From Gammaproteobacteria bacterium (lineage in GTDB: Bacteria > Pseudomonadota > Gammaproteobacteria > JAJFKO01), in the NCBI GenBank assembly GCA_028284465.1, contig JANQRR010000024.1, positions 16,061 to 80,060 on the forward strand: a stretch of DNA of 64,000 nucleotides, given 5' to 3'. The position numbers and the translations under genes were made by a program. Of the stretch, positions 11,761 through 21,543 are shown one piece after another. The notes below the pieces were generated by a model. It did no database searches. It worked only from the letters and a program-made list of their open reading frames with translations, and was not told the origin of the DNA. The first letter of the stretch is position 1; each line of letters starts with the position of its first letter.

Positions 11761-12978
11761 ATGACTTATCTACAAAAACGTCTACAACTTTTCTCCATCC
11801 CTGCTTTCCGCTGGTTCATGATAAGTAGTGTTTTAGCGACTTTCGGCGCAGGTTTGAGTTATATCGCCATGACATGGTTAGCATTACACGACAACAACTC
11901 GGTGAGTTCTGTCGCGATTTTAATGATTAGCTTTTGGTTGCCTAGCGTTATCCTTGGCCCATTCATGGGGATATTAGTTGATAGTGTTATATCGCGCCAT
12001 CATTTGATCGCTGGTTCTAACCTTATCCGTGCTGTGGTGTTACTAATTTTTGGTGGCTTTATGCTGTATTCCCAGTCACTCTATGGGTTATACCTATTAT
12101 CACTGATCTTAGGTACATTCTTTAGCGTTTATATGCCAGCAGCATTTCGTTTGATCCGTGAAATTGTACCTGAAAAAGATTTATTGTATGCCAATGCTAC
12201 CATTGATATGGTTTATGAGATCGGTAATGTCGTTGGCATGGGTTCAGCTGGACTTTTTATAGCTTTATTTAAAGCGCCAGGAGCTATTATTATCAATGGT
12301 ATTTTGTTTTTAATCTCCGGCTTAATATTATTTTTTATTCGCCGCAAAGATTTAACGGTTAGCAAAAAACGCGAAACCTCTTTTGACATCATTGGTGATT
12401 TCAAATCAGGTTTAACTTACATGTGCAGTAATAAAATTTTATTAATTTTATATACCATACAATTATTATTCTTTATTGAATTTTTAACCGCGCCGGTATT
12501 GTTAGCGCCATTTGCCAAAAATGTGCTACACACTAACGTTACCCAATTTAGCAGTTTAGAAGCCAGCCTTTCTATTGGTGTTATCATTGGTGGCATACTT
12601 TTACCATGGCTAGTTGATAAATTTAATGCGGGATTTATTGTTTTGCTGACCACAATTATTCTCGGCATAAGCTATATTGTATTCAGCTATAATCATTTTA
12701 TTTCTATTGCTGAATTACTGTATTTTATTATCGGTTTAGCCTTTGCCATCTGGCCATTGGTGGTAACGCAAGCGCAAAACATCACTGATGTCAATTATCA
12801 AGGCCGAGTGCAATCTTGTTTTAATAGTATCTCTGGGCTTATTATTTTATTAATCTACCTTGCTGTTAAACTTGGTAGTGCTTATCTTTCTATCCAAACA
12901 TTTTATTGGGCAGAAGTCATATTCACTGCTATTGCGTTAATCTTGTTATGGCGTTATCGTAAAGTCTTAAGCTATTAA
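11761..12978 (+). CDS. Major facilitator superfamily transporter
   Basis: A 405-residue inner-membrane protein with about twelve hydrophobic segments. The opening FRWFMISSVLATFGAGLSYIA and the loop ILVDSVISRHHLIAGSNLIR between helices 2 and 3 follow the pattern of MFS permeases of the MFS_3/enterobactin-exporter-like type. A soluble basic loop (FFIRRKDLTVSKKRE) divides the two six-helix halves. The substrate is unknown; the next two genes act on nucleosides and nucleotides, which suggests but does not prove a related cargo. AGGAAATC precedes the ATG as a Shine-Dalgarno sequence. Confidence 0.85.
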   Translation: MTYLQKRLQLFSIPAFRWFMISSVLATFGAGLSYIAMTWLALHDNNSVSSVAILMISFWLPSVILGPFMGILVDSVISRHHLIAGSNLIRAVVLLIFGGFMLYSQSLYGLYLLSLILGTFFSVYMPAAFRLIREIVPEKDLLYANATIDMVYEIGNVVGMGSAGLFIALFKAPGAIIINGILFLISGLILFFIRRKDLTVSKKRETSFDIIGDFKSGLTYMCSNKILLILYTIQLLFFIEFLTAPVLLAPFAKNVLHTNVTQFSSLEASLSIGVIIGGILLPWLVDKFNAGFIVLLTTIILGISYIVFSYNHFISIAELLYFIIGLAFAIWPLVVTQAQNITDVNYQGRVQSCFNSISGLIILLIYLAVKLGSAYLSIQTFYWAEVIFTAIALILLWRYRKVLSY

Positions 12979-13002
12979 TAATAGGGTTAAGTATTTTACA
13001 AC

Positions 13003-13950
13003 ATGCCGATACAAAAGCTACCACCACGACCAGTTATTATTGATACTGATGCTGACTTTGATGATTTCATTGCCCTAGCATGGTTGTTGGAACGCAGTGA
13101 AATTAATGTTAAAGCAATTATATACACGGGTACAGGCTGGAGCCATTCACCACAAGGTGCTAAAAATCTGTGTCGCTTTTTATTTCATATTGGGCACCAT
13201 GAAGTCCCCGTCTATCTTGGTAGCCGAATATCATTACGCAACACTAGTAATATTCCAGAAAAAAAACGCAAAGCAGTAGATAGATTATGGGGCTTAGAAT
13301 TACCTGAACAATCTCAAATTAACTATCAAAAAAGAGGTGTTGATAGATTAATTTCAATTTTAATGAATAGCTCAGAACAGATTGAATACCTTTGTTTAGG
13401 ACCGTTGACTTCATTAGCTCGCGCAACCCTCAAAAAGCCCGAGATTTGCAAACAGATCAAGCAATTGTTTATTATGGGTGGTGCGCCGCATAAAGATATT
13501 GACGTTTCCGGATTTACCGGTAATGGCAGAATTGATTTAATGGCAACTGATTTAGTTTACAGCCAAGATTTAACAATCACCGTCCTTACGCAAAATGTCG
13601 CGCGTAATTTTCCTGTCGACGCGTTTTTAATTGAAAATCTTCATTGCTGTCGCTATCATAAAGTTGTAGATTTTATTTATCACTTAATCCAACATCTTTT
13701 GCAACATGTTAAAAAGCAAAACTTAACCAATAAACTCTATATGTGGGATTTAGTTGCAGCAATTTTATTTGTTTATCCGCATTTAATTCATATTGAACCG
13801 CAAACAATACGCTTTGTGCGTAATAATAAAGGCGAATATACTGATATACTACTTGGCAGCGAAGGTCACAATATTGGTGTTATTGTTGATATTAATAAAA
13901 ATTATGATCTAATCGACATCCTACTTACCACTTTCACTAAGGCTGGATAA
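13003..13950 (+). CDS. Inosine-uridine-preferring nucleoside hydrolase family protein
   Basis: A 315-residue enzyme of the family that hydrolyses ribonucleosides to base and ribose. The calcium-binding N-terminal motif is complete: Asp14-Thr-Asp16-Ala-Asp18-Phe-Asp20-Asp21. The central MGGAPHKDID and the C-terminal MWDLVAA region align with the second metal-ligand Asp; many members have His just before that Asp, here it is Trp, so substrate range may differ. It follows the MFS gene by 24 bases and precedes the Nudix gene by 4, so the three are probably one transcript devoted to nucleoside salvage or clean-up. Confidence 0.85.
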   Translation: MPIQKLPPRPVIIDTDADFDDFIALAWLLERSEINVKAIIYTGTGWSHSPQGAKNLCRFLFHIGHHEVPVYLGSRISLRNTSNIPEKKRKAVDRLWGLELPEQSQINYQKRGVDRLISILMNSSEQIEYLCLGPLTSLARATLKKPEICKQIKQLFIMGGAPHKDIDVSGFTGNGRIDLMATDLVYSQDLTITVLTQNVARNFPVDAFLIENLHCCRYHKVVDFIYHLIQHLLQHVKKQNLTNKLYMWDLVAAILFVYPHLIHIEPQTIRFVRNNKGEYTDILLGSEGHNIGVIVDINKNYDLIDILLTTFTKAG

Positions 13951-13954
13951 TGTT

Positions 13955-14383
13955 ATGAAAAAAAATGTTCGCGTTGGTGTTTCAGCACTTGTTTATACTT
14001 CTAAAGGGTTACTATTAGGTCTACGATGTAATAGTCACGGTGCAGATACCTGGGCACCGCCAGGTGGACACATTGAATTCGGCGAAACTCCACAAGAAAC
14101 GGTTACAAGAGAATTATTCGAAGAAACTGGGCTACAAACTACAGCAATCATTCCTGGACCGTGGACTAATGATTATTTTATACTCGAAGAAAAGCATTAT
14201 ATTACTCTATTTTTTTATGTTAACGCCAATGGCAAAGTCATTCTTAAAGAACCTTCGTGCTGCCGCGAATGGCGATTGTTTGCTTGGAATAATTTACCTT
14301 CGCCATTGTTTTTACCGGTAACACATTTTATTGAACTTGAGCCACAGCCAAAATTTATTTTAAGTAAAGACGTGACCATCTAA
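13955..14383 (+). CDS. Nudix hydrolase, NUDT15/MTH1-like
   Basis: A 142-residue Nudix enzyme. The 23-residue Nudix box is perfect from Gly38: GHIEFGE, seven residues, then RELFEETGL, giving the Mg-binding helix. The opening VRVGVSALVYTSKGLLLGLR and PPGGHIEFGE resemble NUDT15-type nucleotide diphosphatases, which remove modified (d)NTPs. Specificity cannot be settled from sequence. It begins 4 bases after the nucleoside hydrolase stop, so the two are almost certainly translated from one message. Confidence 0.88.
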   Translation: MKKNVRVGVSALVYTSKGLLLGLRCNSHGADTWAPPGGHIEFGETPQETVTRELFEETGLQTTAIIPGPWTNDYFILEEKHYITLFFYVNANGKVILKEPSCCREWRLFAWNNLPSPLFLPVTHFIELEPQPKFILSKDVTI

Positions 14384-14478
14384 GTCATTGCGAGGAGTGC
14401 AACAACGAAGCAATCCAGAAAATTTCTATAATACTACTGGATTGCTTCCCGCCGCCTGCCGCGCTACGCTCGCAGTTT
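14384..14478. repeat. REP-like inverted pair
   Basis: Left arm 14384-14418 begins GTCATTGCGAGGAGTGC and ends GAAGCAATCCAG; right arm 14437-14478 begins CTGGATTGCTTC but diverges into CCGCCGCCTGCCGCGC, the GC-rich variant also seen at 54.9 and 57.1 kb in the opposite arm. It starts one base after the Nudix stop and could act as a processing or termination structure before the anion transporter. Confidence 0.85.
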
Positions 14479-14565
14479 ACGGGTATATCATCATATTACT
14501 AGATATACTTAAATTGACAGATTATAATAACTTTTTATCTTCCCAAATTAATAGGTTAAGCAAGC

Positions 14566-16341
14566 ATGCATGAAGCATATTACTTATTCGCTATTTTACT
14601 GATAACGATTATTCTTTTTATTTGGGGATATTGGCGCTACGATATCATTGCATTGCTAGCACTCATTGTTGGTTTACTAACAGGTGTAGTACCTTTTTCA
14701 CAAGGATTTTCAGGCTTTAGTAACCCTGCAGTGATCACGGTTGCATGTATAATGGTCATTACTCAAGCAATCGCCAAATCTGGCTTTGTTGATTTTATCG
14801 TTAAAAAAATAACCCCGGCGACAAGCAATACTACCATTCATATTGCTGTACTTTCCGTCATGACAGCATTCTTATCAGCGTTTATGAATAATGTTGGTGC
14901 TTTAGCATTAATGATGCCAATTGCAATTCGTAGCGCGATTAATAATAAACGCTCTCCATCGATAGTATTGTTACCCATTGCCTTAGCTTCTGCGTTAGGT
15001 GGTTTAACCACTCTCATCGGCACGCCGCCAAATATTTTAATTGCTTCTTTTCGTCAACAAGCGACTGGCACAGCTTTTGCGATGTTTGCTTACACTCCGG
15101 TGGGGATCATTGTTGCAACGGCTGGGATCATATTTATTATTTTAGTTGGCTGGCGGTTATTGCCAAGCCAACGTAAAGCCGCCAAACAGCCTGAAGATAT
15201 TTTTGAAATTGATGATTACATTACTGAAATAAAAGTACCAGAAGAGTCACCATTTATTGGCAAAACTGTGAATGACCTTGAACATTTAGTTGAAGGTGAA
15301 ATAACGATCGTGGGTTTGATCCGCAAACAACGCAAACGCTTTATGCTTCAAGGCGAAGAAGTCTTAGAAAAAAATGACATCTTAATCGTTGCCGCAGCAC
15401 ATAATGACATCCAGAAATTATTAAAAGCAGGTAAACTCATTTTAGCTCACGATAAACCTCAAAGTGCCGAAATATTACGTTCAAAAGATATCAAGCTTGT
15501 TGAAGCTGTTGTCCCACAAGGTTCACGGATTGAAGGCCGCTCGGCACAACAAGTACGTTTGCGTGCGCGTCATAACATTAATTTATTAGCTATTGCCCGT
15601 GAAGGCAAACCTTTTAAACAACGCTTACAACATGTCAAACTACGCATTGGTGATGTTGTATTGTTACAAGGCGAAGCCGATAATCTTCATGAAAGTATTG
15701 TTAGCCTAGGTTTTTTACCATTGTATGAACGAGGTGTTGAAACATTTAAGCCACGTAGTGCAATATTATCAATCGGTATTTTTATAATTGCAGTGATCTT
15801 GGCAGGATTACAAATCTTACCCGCACAAATTGCTTTTGTTACCGCAGCTGTTGCCATGATCCTTGTTAAAATTATTTCTGTGCAAAACATCTATGAAAGC
15901 ATTGATTGGCCGGTGATTGTATTGTTAGGCGCAATGATCCCACTCGGCAATGCCTTAAAAACAACTGGGGCGACTGACCTGTTAGTGCATTTCATTTTAT
16001 CATTTACCCAAACACTACCACCGATCTTCTTATTAGGATTATTATTTATCATCACTATGACTTTATCTGATTTTATGAACAATGCTGCTACGGCTATCGT
16101 TATGGCCCCTATTGCCATTACGCTTGCACGTAGCCTTGGTTACCATATTAATCCGTTTTTAATGGTAGTAGCTGTGGCTTCATCATGTTCGTTTTTAACA
16201 CCTATCGGCCATCAAAATAATACCTTAGTGATGGGGCCAGGTGGTTATAAATTTCTTGATTACATTCGTATTGGCTTACCATTAGAAATCATCATTGTGC
16301 TTATTAGTGTGCCAACTATTATTTGGATCTGGCCTTTATAA
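14566..16341 (+). CDS. SLC13/DASS-family anion transporter with two RCK_C (TrkA-C) domains
   Basis: A 591-residue inner-membrane protein. Two membrane halves (residues about 5-205 and 395-590) each contain a DASS-type substrate hairpin: MNNVGALALMMPIA in the first and MNNAATAIVMAPIA in the second, matching the SNT-like Na-coupled carboxylate/sulfate motif region. Between them lie two soluble RCK_C domains (about 215-300 and 305-385) that usually sense a ligand. The family imports dicarboxylates, sulfate or phosphate with sodium; the substrate is not determined. It starts at an ATG after a REP pair and seems to be a single-gene unit. Confidence 0.88.
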   Translation: MHEAYYLFAILLITIILFIWGYWRYDIIALLALIVGLLTGVVPFSQGFSGFSNPAVITVACIMVITQAIAKSGFVDFIVKKITPATSNTTIHIAVLSVMTAFLSAFMNNVGALALMMPIAIRSAINNKRSPSIVLLPIALASALGGLTTLIGTPPNILIASFRQQATGTAFAMFAYTPVGIIVATAGIIFIILVGWRLLPSQRKAAKQPEDIFEIDDYITEIKVPEESPFIGKTVNDLEHLVEGEITIVGLIRKQRKRFMLQGEEVLEKNDILIVAAAHNDIQKLLKAGKLILAHDKPQSAEILRSKDIKLVEAVVPQGSRIEGRSAQQVRLRARHNINLLAIAREGKPFKQRLQHVKLRIGDVVLLQGEADNLHESIVSLGFLPLYERGVETFKPRSAILSIGIFIIAVILAGLQILPAQIAFVTAAVAMILVKIISVQNIYESIDWPVIVLLGAMIPLGNALKTTGATDLLVHFILSFTQTLPPIFLLGLLFIITMTLSDFMNNAATAIVMAPIAITLARSLGYHINPFLMVVAVASSCSFLTPIGHQNNTLVMGPGGYKFLDYIRIGLPLEIIIVLISVPTIIWIWPL

Positions 16342-16502
16342 GAACTATTGTTAATTCTATTCGCAATTATGTTAATAAAACTCCTAATTGCTGTTACAAC
16401 TTGTTACTTTAAAACTTAGAATTGTCACAAAGTATTTACAATGCCTTGCTAATCTTCGAATAAGAAAAAATATTCTTTAGGTTTGAATGCTAGGAAAACT
16501 TT

Positions 16503-17267
16503 ATGGATACTTTAGTAAAGGCTATTATTCCAAGGAACGGGTCACATATAACCAAAAACAAAAAATACAATTTTGGTCTGTTTTCTGACATTACTGAACG
16601 TTATCGTAATGAACGTAATATCACTCTACAAATAGAACAAGAATTTCAACAAGCTCGCAACAATTTAAAACATACTATTGGTTCTTATGAAAATAAAAAA
16701 GTTGATCCATTAATATGGTTGCAAGTAAAGCAATTGATTAATGACATAGAGAATATGCTAAATTATCCATTCGTTACTATATATAATCGTGATGACTACA
16801 AAGAATGTACTCAAATATTAATATCTACTAAAAATTTTATTGAAAACCCAACATCTACCTATCATGGAAATAACTTTGTAGTATGCGCAAAAAAATTAAA
16901 TGAAAATGTTAAACTTGATAAATATTCTAAGTCAAATGTGAATGTTCAATCAAAAAATGCCGATCACCAAGTTCTTAGAGGTCGAATATTTATGATTGTA
17001 GGTGCTGTTTTCTTCGTCGGAGGCGGCGTTGCAGGACTATCTTTTACTGGGCCTTTTGCTTTAGCATTACTTGTTGCACTACCACCATTATTCGCTGCAA
17101 TGATTATGATGAAGAGAGGCTCTTCTTTAATTAATGGAAAAGAGAAACGCCATCGTATGGCAGAATTAATTATTAGAATAAATCGCAATAATACCCGTAA
17201 GCAGAAGCTGGCTCGTCCATCCACTACGCAATCAATAAACTCACATCACCGAAAATTTACAGCTTAA
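16503..17267 (+). CDS. Unknown protein with a C-terminal membrane hairpin
   Basis: 254 residues with no family I recognise. Residues 1-155 are polar, Lys/Asn-rich and probably helical; residues about 160-205 form two closely spaced hydrophobic segments rich in Gly and Val (FMIVGAVFFVGGGVAG and FALALLVALPPLFAAMIMM) joined by a short turn; the last 45 residues are strongly basic. This N-soluble, double-helix, basic-tail plan is common among membrane-targeted effectors of Legionellales, but that is inference. It sits beside tRNA-Lys in a spot where related genomes vary, and a long 160-base leader precedes it. Confidence 0.55.
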   Translation: MDTLVKAIIPRNGSHITKNKKYNFGLFSDITERYRNERNITLQIEQEFQQARNNLKHTIGSYENKKVDPLIWLQVKQLINDIENMLNYPFVTIYNRDDYKECTQILISTKNFIENPTSTYHGNNFVVCAKKLNENVKLDKYSKSNVNVQSKNADHQVLRGRIFMIVGAVFFVGGGVAGLSFTGPFALALLVALPPLFAAMIMMKRGSSLINGKEKRHRMAELIIRINRNNTRKQKLARPSTTQSINSHHRKFTA

Positions 17268-17521
17268 AATTAAATTACTTCATCTTCGTGGAGTTCTTCT
17301 TGAGTAAGGTTCTTTTGACTGTACTGCATTCTACTAGATAATTCTCCTTGATAGGAAAAATTATCCGGATATAATTCCTAGTATGGATATATGGGCAGGC
17401 CGGCTTATTTGAACATGACTTTTTCTTTTTTAACTCTAAATAACTTTTTTAGAGAAAATCTAAGATTATTAAGCAAAATATTTTCCTGTAAGGTATTGAT
17501 ATTTAAGATATTTTTAGGAAT

Positions 17522-17594
17522 TGGGTCGTATAGGATTCGAACCTATGACCAATTGGTTAAAAGCCAACTGCTCTACCGACTGAGCTAACGACCC
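17522..17594 (-). tRNA. tRNA-Lys (anticodon TTT)
   Basis: Read on the minus strand it folds as a full cloverleaf of 73 nucleotides: acceptor GGGTCGT/ACGACCC, D arm GCTC/GAGC, anticodon loop CTTTTAA with TTT, and T arm ATAGG-TTCGAAT-CCTAT. The discriminator is A and no CCA is encoded. It lies directly downstream of cpoB on the same strand, the same position as the lysine tRNA after the tol-pal operon of enteric bacteria. Confidence 0.96.
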
Positions 17595-17668
17595 ATAGAA
17601 AAGATATTGAAACTCGCATGATACTAATTTATATAAAAAAGGCAAGAAAATTCATCCATTTTTCTTTC

Positions 17669-18649
17669 CTAATGTCCTTCTTTAGTTGCTTGCTGCAAGC
17701 GGCTGCGAGACAATTGCGCGGCATTGGATTGCGGAAATTGCCGGATCACTTTATGCCAAGTTTGTTTCGCTTGCTGCCATTTGCTCTGATTATAATAAAT
17801 AAACCCTAGCTTATACATTGCATCAGCTGCTTTCGGATCTTGAGGATTTTTACTGATCACCGTTTGAAACTGTTTAATCGCGTTATTGACATCATTTTTT
17901 AACAAAAATAATTCACCCATCCAATAATGTGCATTGGGCGCATAACGACTATTAGGATATTGTTGCACAAACATTTGGAAATCTGTTAACGCTTGCGAAA
18001 AATTACGTGAACGAATTTCTTTATACGCAGCTTTATAAATTAATTGTTGCTTCAATAGTTCATTATTAGTTGTCTTGCTGTTTGCTTGCTTAACTTTCAT
18101 TGAACTAGCACTATTAGCAGCAGCATTATTAGTGATATTAGTAGCCGCAGCTGCCGTAGTTGCTGGCTGATTTTTATTGTCGTCATAACCACCATAAGAA
18201 ATCGTAGGAGCTGATCCATTAGCACTTTGTTGATTATTATTAGTATTAGTGATCCGCGTAAGACGTTTATCTAAATCTTTATACAATGTGCGCTGCTGTT
18301 CTTGCAAAAGTTTTATATCATGCTGTTGTACTTCCAATTTGCCACGCAATTGTTGTAACTCAGTTTGTAGCACACTAAGCTTTTGTAACAGCATTGATTG
18401 TGCATCATTACCTAATGCATTTCCCTGCACCATCACTTGTTGTGGCGGTGGTTGCATAGCTTGTGATATTGGTGATGGTACTATATTGTTATTGGTTTGC
18501 TGTTGCTGCGCAGGCTGTGCAGGCTGTTGCACAGATTGCTGCACAGGTTGTTGAGCAAATGCATTAACAACTGGCGCTTGTTCCGCATGCGCAACAACTC
18601 CAGCCCCAACTAACAATACGCTCGCGATAACTGCATTATGCATTTTCAT
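17669..18649 (-). CDS. cpoB: Tol-Pal coordinating protein CpoB (YbgF)
   Basis: A 326-residue periplasmic protein. The Sec signal ends at VVAHA (residues about 19-23). A Gln/Pro-rich low-complexity stretch follows, then a coiled coil (LQKLSVLQTELQQLRGKLEVQQ, about 85-130) for trimerisation, an Asn/Ala-rich linker, and a C-terminal tetratricopeptide domain (about 205-320) with repeats such as YPNSRYAPNAHYWMGELF and FPQSNAA. CpoB links Tol-Pal function to PBP1B during constriction. It is the last protein gene of the tol operon, five bases after pal. Confidence 0.93.
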   Translation of the reverse strand: MKMHNAVIASVLLVGAGVVAHAEQAPVVNAFAQQPVQQSVQQPAQPAQQQQTNNNIVPSPISQAMQPPPQQVMVQGNALGNDAQSMLLQKLSVLQTELQQLRGKLEVQQHDIKLLQEQQRTLYKDLDKRLTRITNTNNNQQSANGSAPTISYGGYDDNKNQPATTAAAATNITNNAAANSASSMKVKQANSKTTNNELLKQQLIYKAAYKEIRSRNFSQALTDFQMFVQQYPNSRYAPNAHYWMGELFLLKNDVNNAIKQFQTVISKNPQDPKAADAMYKLGFIYYNQSKWQQAKQTWHKVIRQFPQSNAAQLSRSRLQQATKEGH

Positions 18650-18653
18650 GATA

Positions 18654-19187
18654 TTAATTCGCCGTATAAATTAGATCTGCTCGTCGATTCAATCGATACG
18701 CAGCTTCATTATGCCCAAGTGCTATCGGTTTTTCTTCGCCATAACTAACAACCGTTATTTGTTTTCTCGATGCACCATTAATTAATAATAAATTTTCAAT
18801 GGAATCTGCACGCTGCTCGCCTAACGCAACGTTATATTCACGGCTACCGCGTTCATCGGTGTCACCTTCAATGCGCACTCGAGCATTTGGATGCATTGCT
18901 AAATAATGCGCTTGCGCTTTAATGTTATTAAAGTACGTTGGATTGACTTGACTACTATCGAAATCAAAATGATACGTTTGTTTAGTAGGTTTACCATTAA
19001 CAAAACCATACTGGCGGCTATCAAAACCTTGCTGTTTACCTAAACCATACGCACTAACACCGCCGCCACCATAAGCACCGCTTTTACCATGCCCAGTCGC
19101 TGAATTGGAATGCATTGAACTACACGCGCTAAGGCTGGTCATTGCAATTATGAGTGCCGTTATTTTCAGGATGTTTAAATGACGCAT
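18654..19187 (-). CDS. pal: Peptidoglycan-associated lipoprotein Pal
   Basis: A 177-residue outer-membrane lipoprotein. The signal peptide ends in the lipobox LSAC with Cys22. A Gly/Ser/Tyr-rich tether leads to an OmpA-type domain (about 70-177) containing FDFDSSQVNPTY, the diaminopimelate-binding region IEGDTDERGSREYNVALGEQRA, and VVSYGEEKP. Pal ties the outer membrane to peptidoglycan and partners TolB. It lies between tolB (24 bases upstream) and cpoB on the same transcript. Confidence 0.96.
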   Translation of the reverse strand: MRHLNILKITALIIAMTSLSACSSMHSNSATGHGKSGAYGGGGVSAYGLGKQQGFDSRQYGFVNGKPTKQTYHFDFDSSQVNPTYFNNIKAQAHYLAMHPNARVRIEGDTDERGSREYNVALGEQRADSIENLLLINGASRKQITVVSYGEEKPIALGHNEAAYRLNRRADLIYTAN

Positions 19188-19211
19188 AAAGCTAGCTCTC
19201 CTTATTTCGTT

Positions 19212-20555
19212 TTATGATAAATAGGGCGACCATGCGGGTTCTTGTACATTGCCTTCCCTTGCTGGCAGCCTAATTTTAACACGTCCATCGGTAGACACAA
19301 CGCCTAACACGCCCCGCCCCCCATATTGCGACGCATATAGGATTAAATCACCATTAGGCGCCATACTAGGCGATTCATCAAGGCCATCGGTTGTCAAAGT
19401 TTTAATCACCCCGCTTGCTAGATCTTGAATCGCGATATTAAATAACCCACCTTGACGATGCAGCATCACGATAGACTTACCATCTGGTGCATACGAAGCC
19501 CGCGCATTATAATTGCCGGCAAATGTTAGACGCGTGACTTGATCATCGGCTAAATTGAAACGATAAATTTGCGGCCCACCCCCGCGATTGGAAGTAAAAA
19601 TAATCGAACTACCATCGGGTGACCAACTAGGCTCAGTATTAATCGCCAAGCCATGAGTCAATTGACGCAATTTTCCTGTTTGTAAATTTTTCAGATAAAT
19701 GTTTGGATTGCCTGATTTTGATAGCACAATCGCTAGCTTGTTACCATCCGGTGACCACGCTGGCGCGCCGTTAATGCCAGGGTAATTCGCAACTAATGTA
19801 CGCTTACCCGTTGCTAGATCAGCAATATAAATTTGAGCATGTTTATGCTCAAAAGATACATACGCCATTGATTTGCCATCTGGTGACCATGCTGGTGACA
19901 TGATAGGTTGTGGCGACACTAAAATAGGTCGTGGATTATAGCCATCAGCATCAGCAACTTCTAATGAATATTTTACTGGTTTATTAAGATAACGCTGTAC
20001 CACAATATAGGCTATGCGGGTATTAAACACCCCACGCTGCCCTGTCAATTGTTCAAATACCACATCACTAATATGATGCGCTAAATGCCGCATACCGGCA
20101 GCATCAACTTCAAATTTACGAGCCACTAGCACTTGATTTTTATTATCATCGTTAGTTTGATTACGATAAACATCAATTAACGCAAAACTGATAGCATAAC
20201 GATTACTTGTTATTTTTTTTACTGTGCCAATCAATACATCATTAACATTTAATTTACGCCAGTAATTATAATTAATAGCTAATAGGTTATGAGGAAATTG
20301 TCGTAATTCCGCTGCTGGCAACACGTTAAATCGCCCGCTATTAGCGAGATCATCGCGAATAACTTTACTAACGTCAGTCGGCAAGGCTGCAGATTGCTTA
20401 GTAAAAGGCACGATCGCTAACGGAATAGCGCCGGCAACGCCTTGCGTTAACTCAAGTTGTAACGCCGCATACGCTGGCACGCTCATAAAAAATAAGCATA
20501 TGCTCAGTGCTAACATTATTATCTTTTTAAACTTTACTATTGTATTGATCTGCAA
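19212..20555 (-). CDS. tolB: Tol-Pal system beta-propeller TolB
   Basis: A 447-residue periplasmic protein. A signal peptide ends at PAYA (about residue 31). Residues 35-165 form the N-terminal alpha/beta domain; residues about 195-440 hold repeated propeller blades marked by SWSPDG, AWSPDG and SYAPDG motifs, which bind Pal. It transmits TolQRA energy to Pal. It sits 56 bases after tolA within the tol operon. A few extra N-terminal residues before the hydrophobic stretch leave the exact start slightly open. Confidence 0.96.
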   Translation of the reverse strand: MQINTIVKFKKIIMLALSICLFFMSVPAYAALQLELTQGVAGAIPLAIVPFTKQSAALPTDVSKVIRDDLANSGRFNVLPAAELRQFPHNLLAINYNYWRKLNVNDVLIGTVKKITSNRYAISFALIDVYRNQTNDDNKNQVLVARKFEVDAAGMRHLAHHISDVVFEQLTGQRGVFNTRIAYIVVQRYLNKPVKYSLEVADADGYNPRPILVSPQPIMSPAWSPDGKSMAYVSFEHKHAQIYIADLATGKRTLVANYPGINGAPAWSPDGNKLAIVLSKSGNPNIYLKNLQTGKLRQLTHGLAINTEPSWSPDGSSIIFTSNRGGGPQIYRFNLADDQVTRLTFAGNYNARASYAPDGKSIVMLHRQGGLFNIAIQDLASGVIKTLTTDGLDESPSMAPNGDLILYASQYGGRGVLGVVSTDGRVKIRLPAREGNVQEPAWSPYLS

Positions 20556-20610
20556 GATCCACCTCCACGATAATGACGGTATAAATTAATTTCTTCATGA
20601 TCACACTATA

Positions 20611-21423
20611 TTATGCAACTTTATTTTGCTCTGGTTTAACCTTTAACTGTAACTGACGAAATTGTTGGAACACTTGAGTATTCTTAGGCACTGGCAATGG
20701 CGATGCTTTAAAGACCGCAGTGCGTGCTGAACGATCCAACGCAGAATCGCCACTACTATGAATAATTTTAACTGACAACACTGTTCCTCCTGGTGCTAGC
20801 TTGATCATTAGCGTAGCATAAGCACCTTGTTTCACATGCAACGGCAATAACCATTGTTGACGAATTGCCGCTAAAATTAAATTTTTATAATGGCTAATAA
20901 CTGTTTGCAATTGTCGATGCTGTTGCTTTTGCATTTGCCGTTCTTCTGCGCTCGCTTGTTTTATTAACTGTTGCTCGGCTAATAATTTTTGCCGACGCTT
21001 TTTAGCTGCCGCTTGTCGTTTTTGCATCAACAAGCGTTGCTGCTTTAATTGTGCTAATTTTTTTGCTGCTTGCCGACGCTGTTGCAATACTTTTTGTTGT
21101 TCACGTTTTAGCTTTTGCAGGCGCAATTTTTCCACTTGGCGCTGCTGCGTTAATTTAGCTAGCTCACGCCTACGCGCACGTTTATGCGCTAACTGTAATT
21201 GACGTTTGTGTTCACGCTGGTGCCGCAAACGTTTAATTTCAGCATCCACTTTAGTTTGATCAACTGCTACCGCCTGCACAATCTTGACTTTAGGCATATG
21301 CCTAGCAAGCGCTGCTGTTTGTGATGTTGTCGTGCTTAAACCAATAAACACCAACGTTAAAAATATAACGTGAACGATAACAGCCAACAACAGTGGATAA
21401 CGATATTGTTGCAACGTTTTCAC
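20611..21423 (-). CDS. tolA: Tol-Pal energy-transducing protein TolA
   Basis: A 270-residue inner-membrane protein. One N-terminal transmembrane helix (YPLLLAVIVHVIFLTLVFIGL) is followed by a long Gln/Arg/Lys/Leu-rich helical domain II (about 55-175) and a C-terminal globular domain (about 180-260) with IRQQWLLP and a GGTVLSVKIIHSSGD stretch, the TonB-C/TolA-C type. At 270 residues it is shorter than enteric TolA, mainly in domain II. A terminator-like hairpin and the 105-residue gene separate it from tolR. Confidence 0.93.
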   Translation of the reverse strand: MKTLQQYRYPLLLAVIVHVIFLTLVFIGLSTTTSQTAALARHMPKVKIVQAVAVDQTKVDAEIKRLRHQREHKRQLQLAHKRARRRELAKLTQQRQVEKLRLQKLKREQQKVLQQRRQAAKKLAQLKQQRLLMQKRQAAAKKRRQKLLAEQQLIKQASAEERQMQKQQHRQLQTVISHYKNLILAAIRQQWLLPLHVKQGAYATLMIKLAPGGTVLSVKIIHSSGDSALDRSARTAVFKASPLPVPKNTQVFQQFRQLQLKVKPEQNKVA

Positions 21424-21494
21424 AACTTCCTCATCGTGACTAATCTCATCATGATAATTAACTTGACTATTTTACCTTATTTCAAGATTTAGGC

Positions 21495-21524
21495 AAAAAA
21501 AAGAGGCTTGCCAAGGCAAGCCTC
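21495..21524 (-). terminator. Rho-independent terminator after the 105-residue gene
   Basis: On the minus strand, a near-perfect 10-bp stem (GAGGCTTGCC with GGCAAGCCTC, two-base centre) is followed by a run of eight T. It ends transcription of the 105-residue gene and would also shut off read-through from tolQR into tolA unless leaky. Confidence 0.85.
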
Positions 21525-21543
21525 TTACAGGTTTGGTGCAAGA

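Noticed and set aside
16342..16502. Promoter TTGTCA / TTTACA upstream of the 254-residue gene
   Set aside because: Plausible -35 boxes exist, but no good -10 lies at 16-18 bases, so I do not annotate one.
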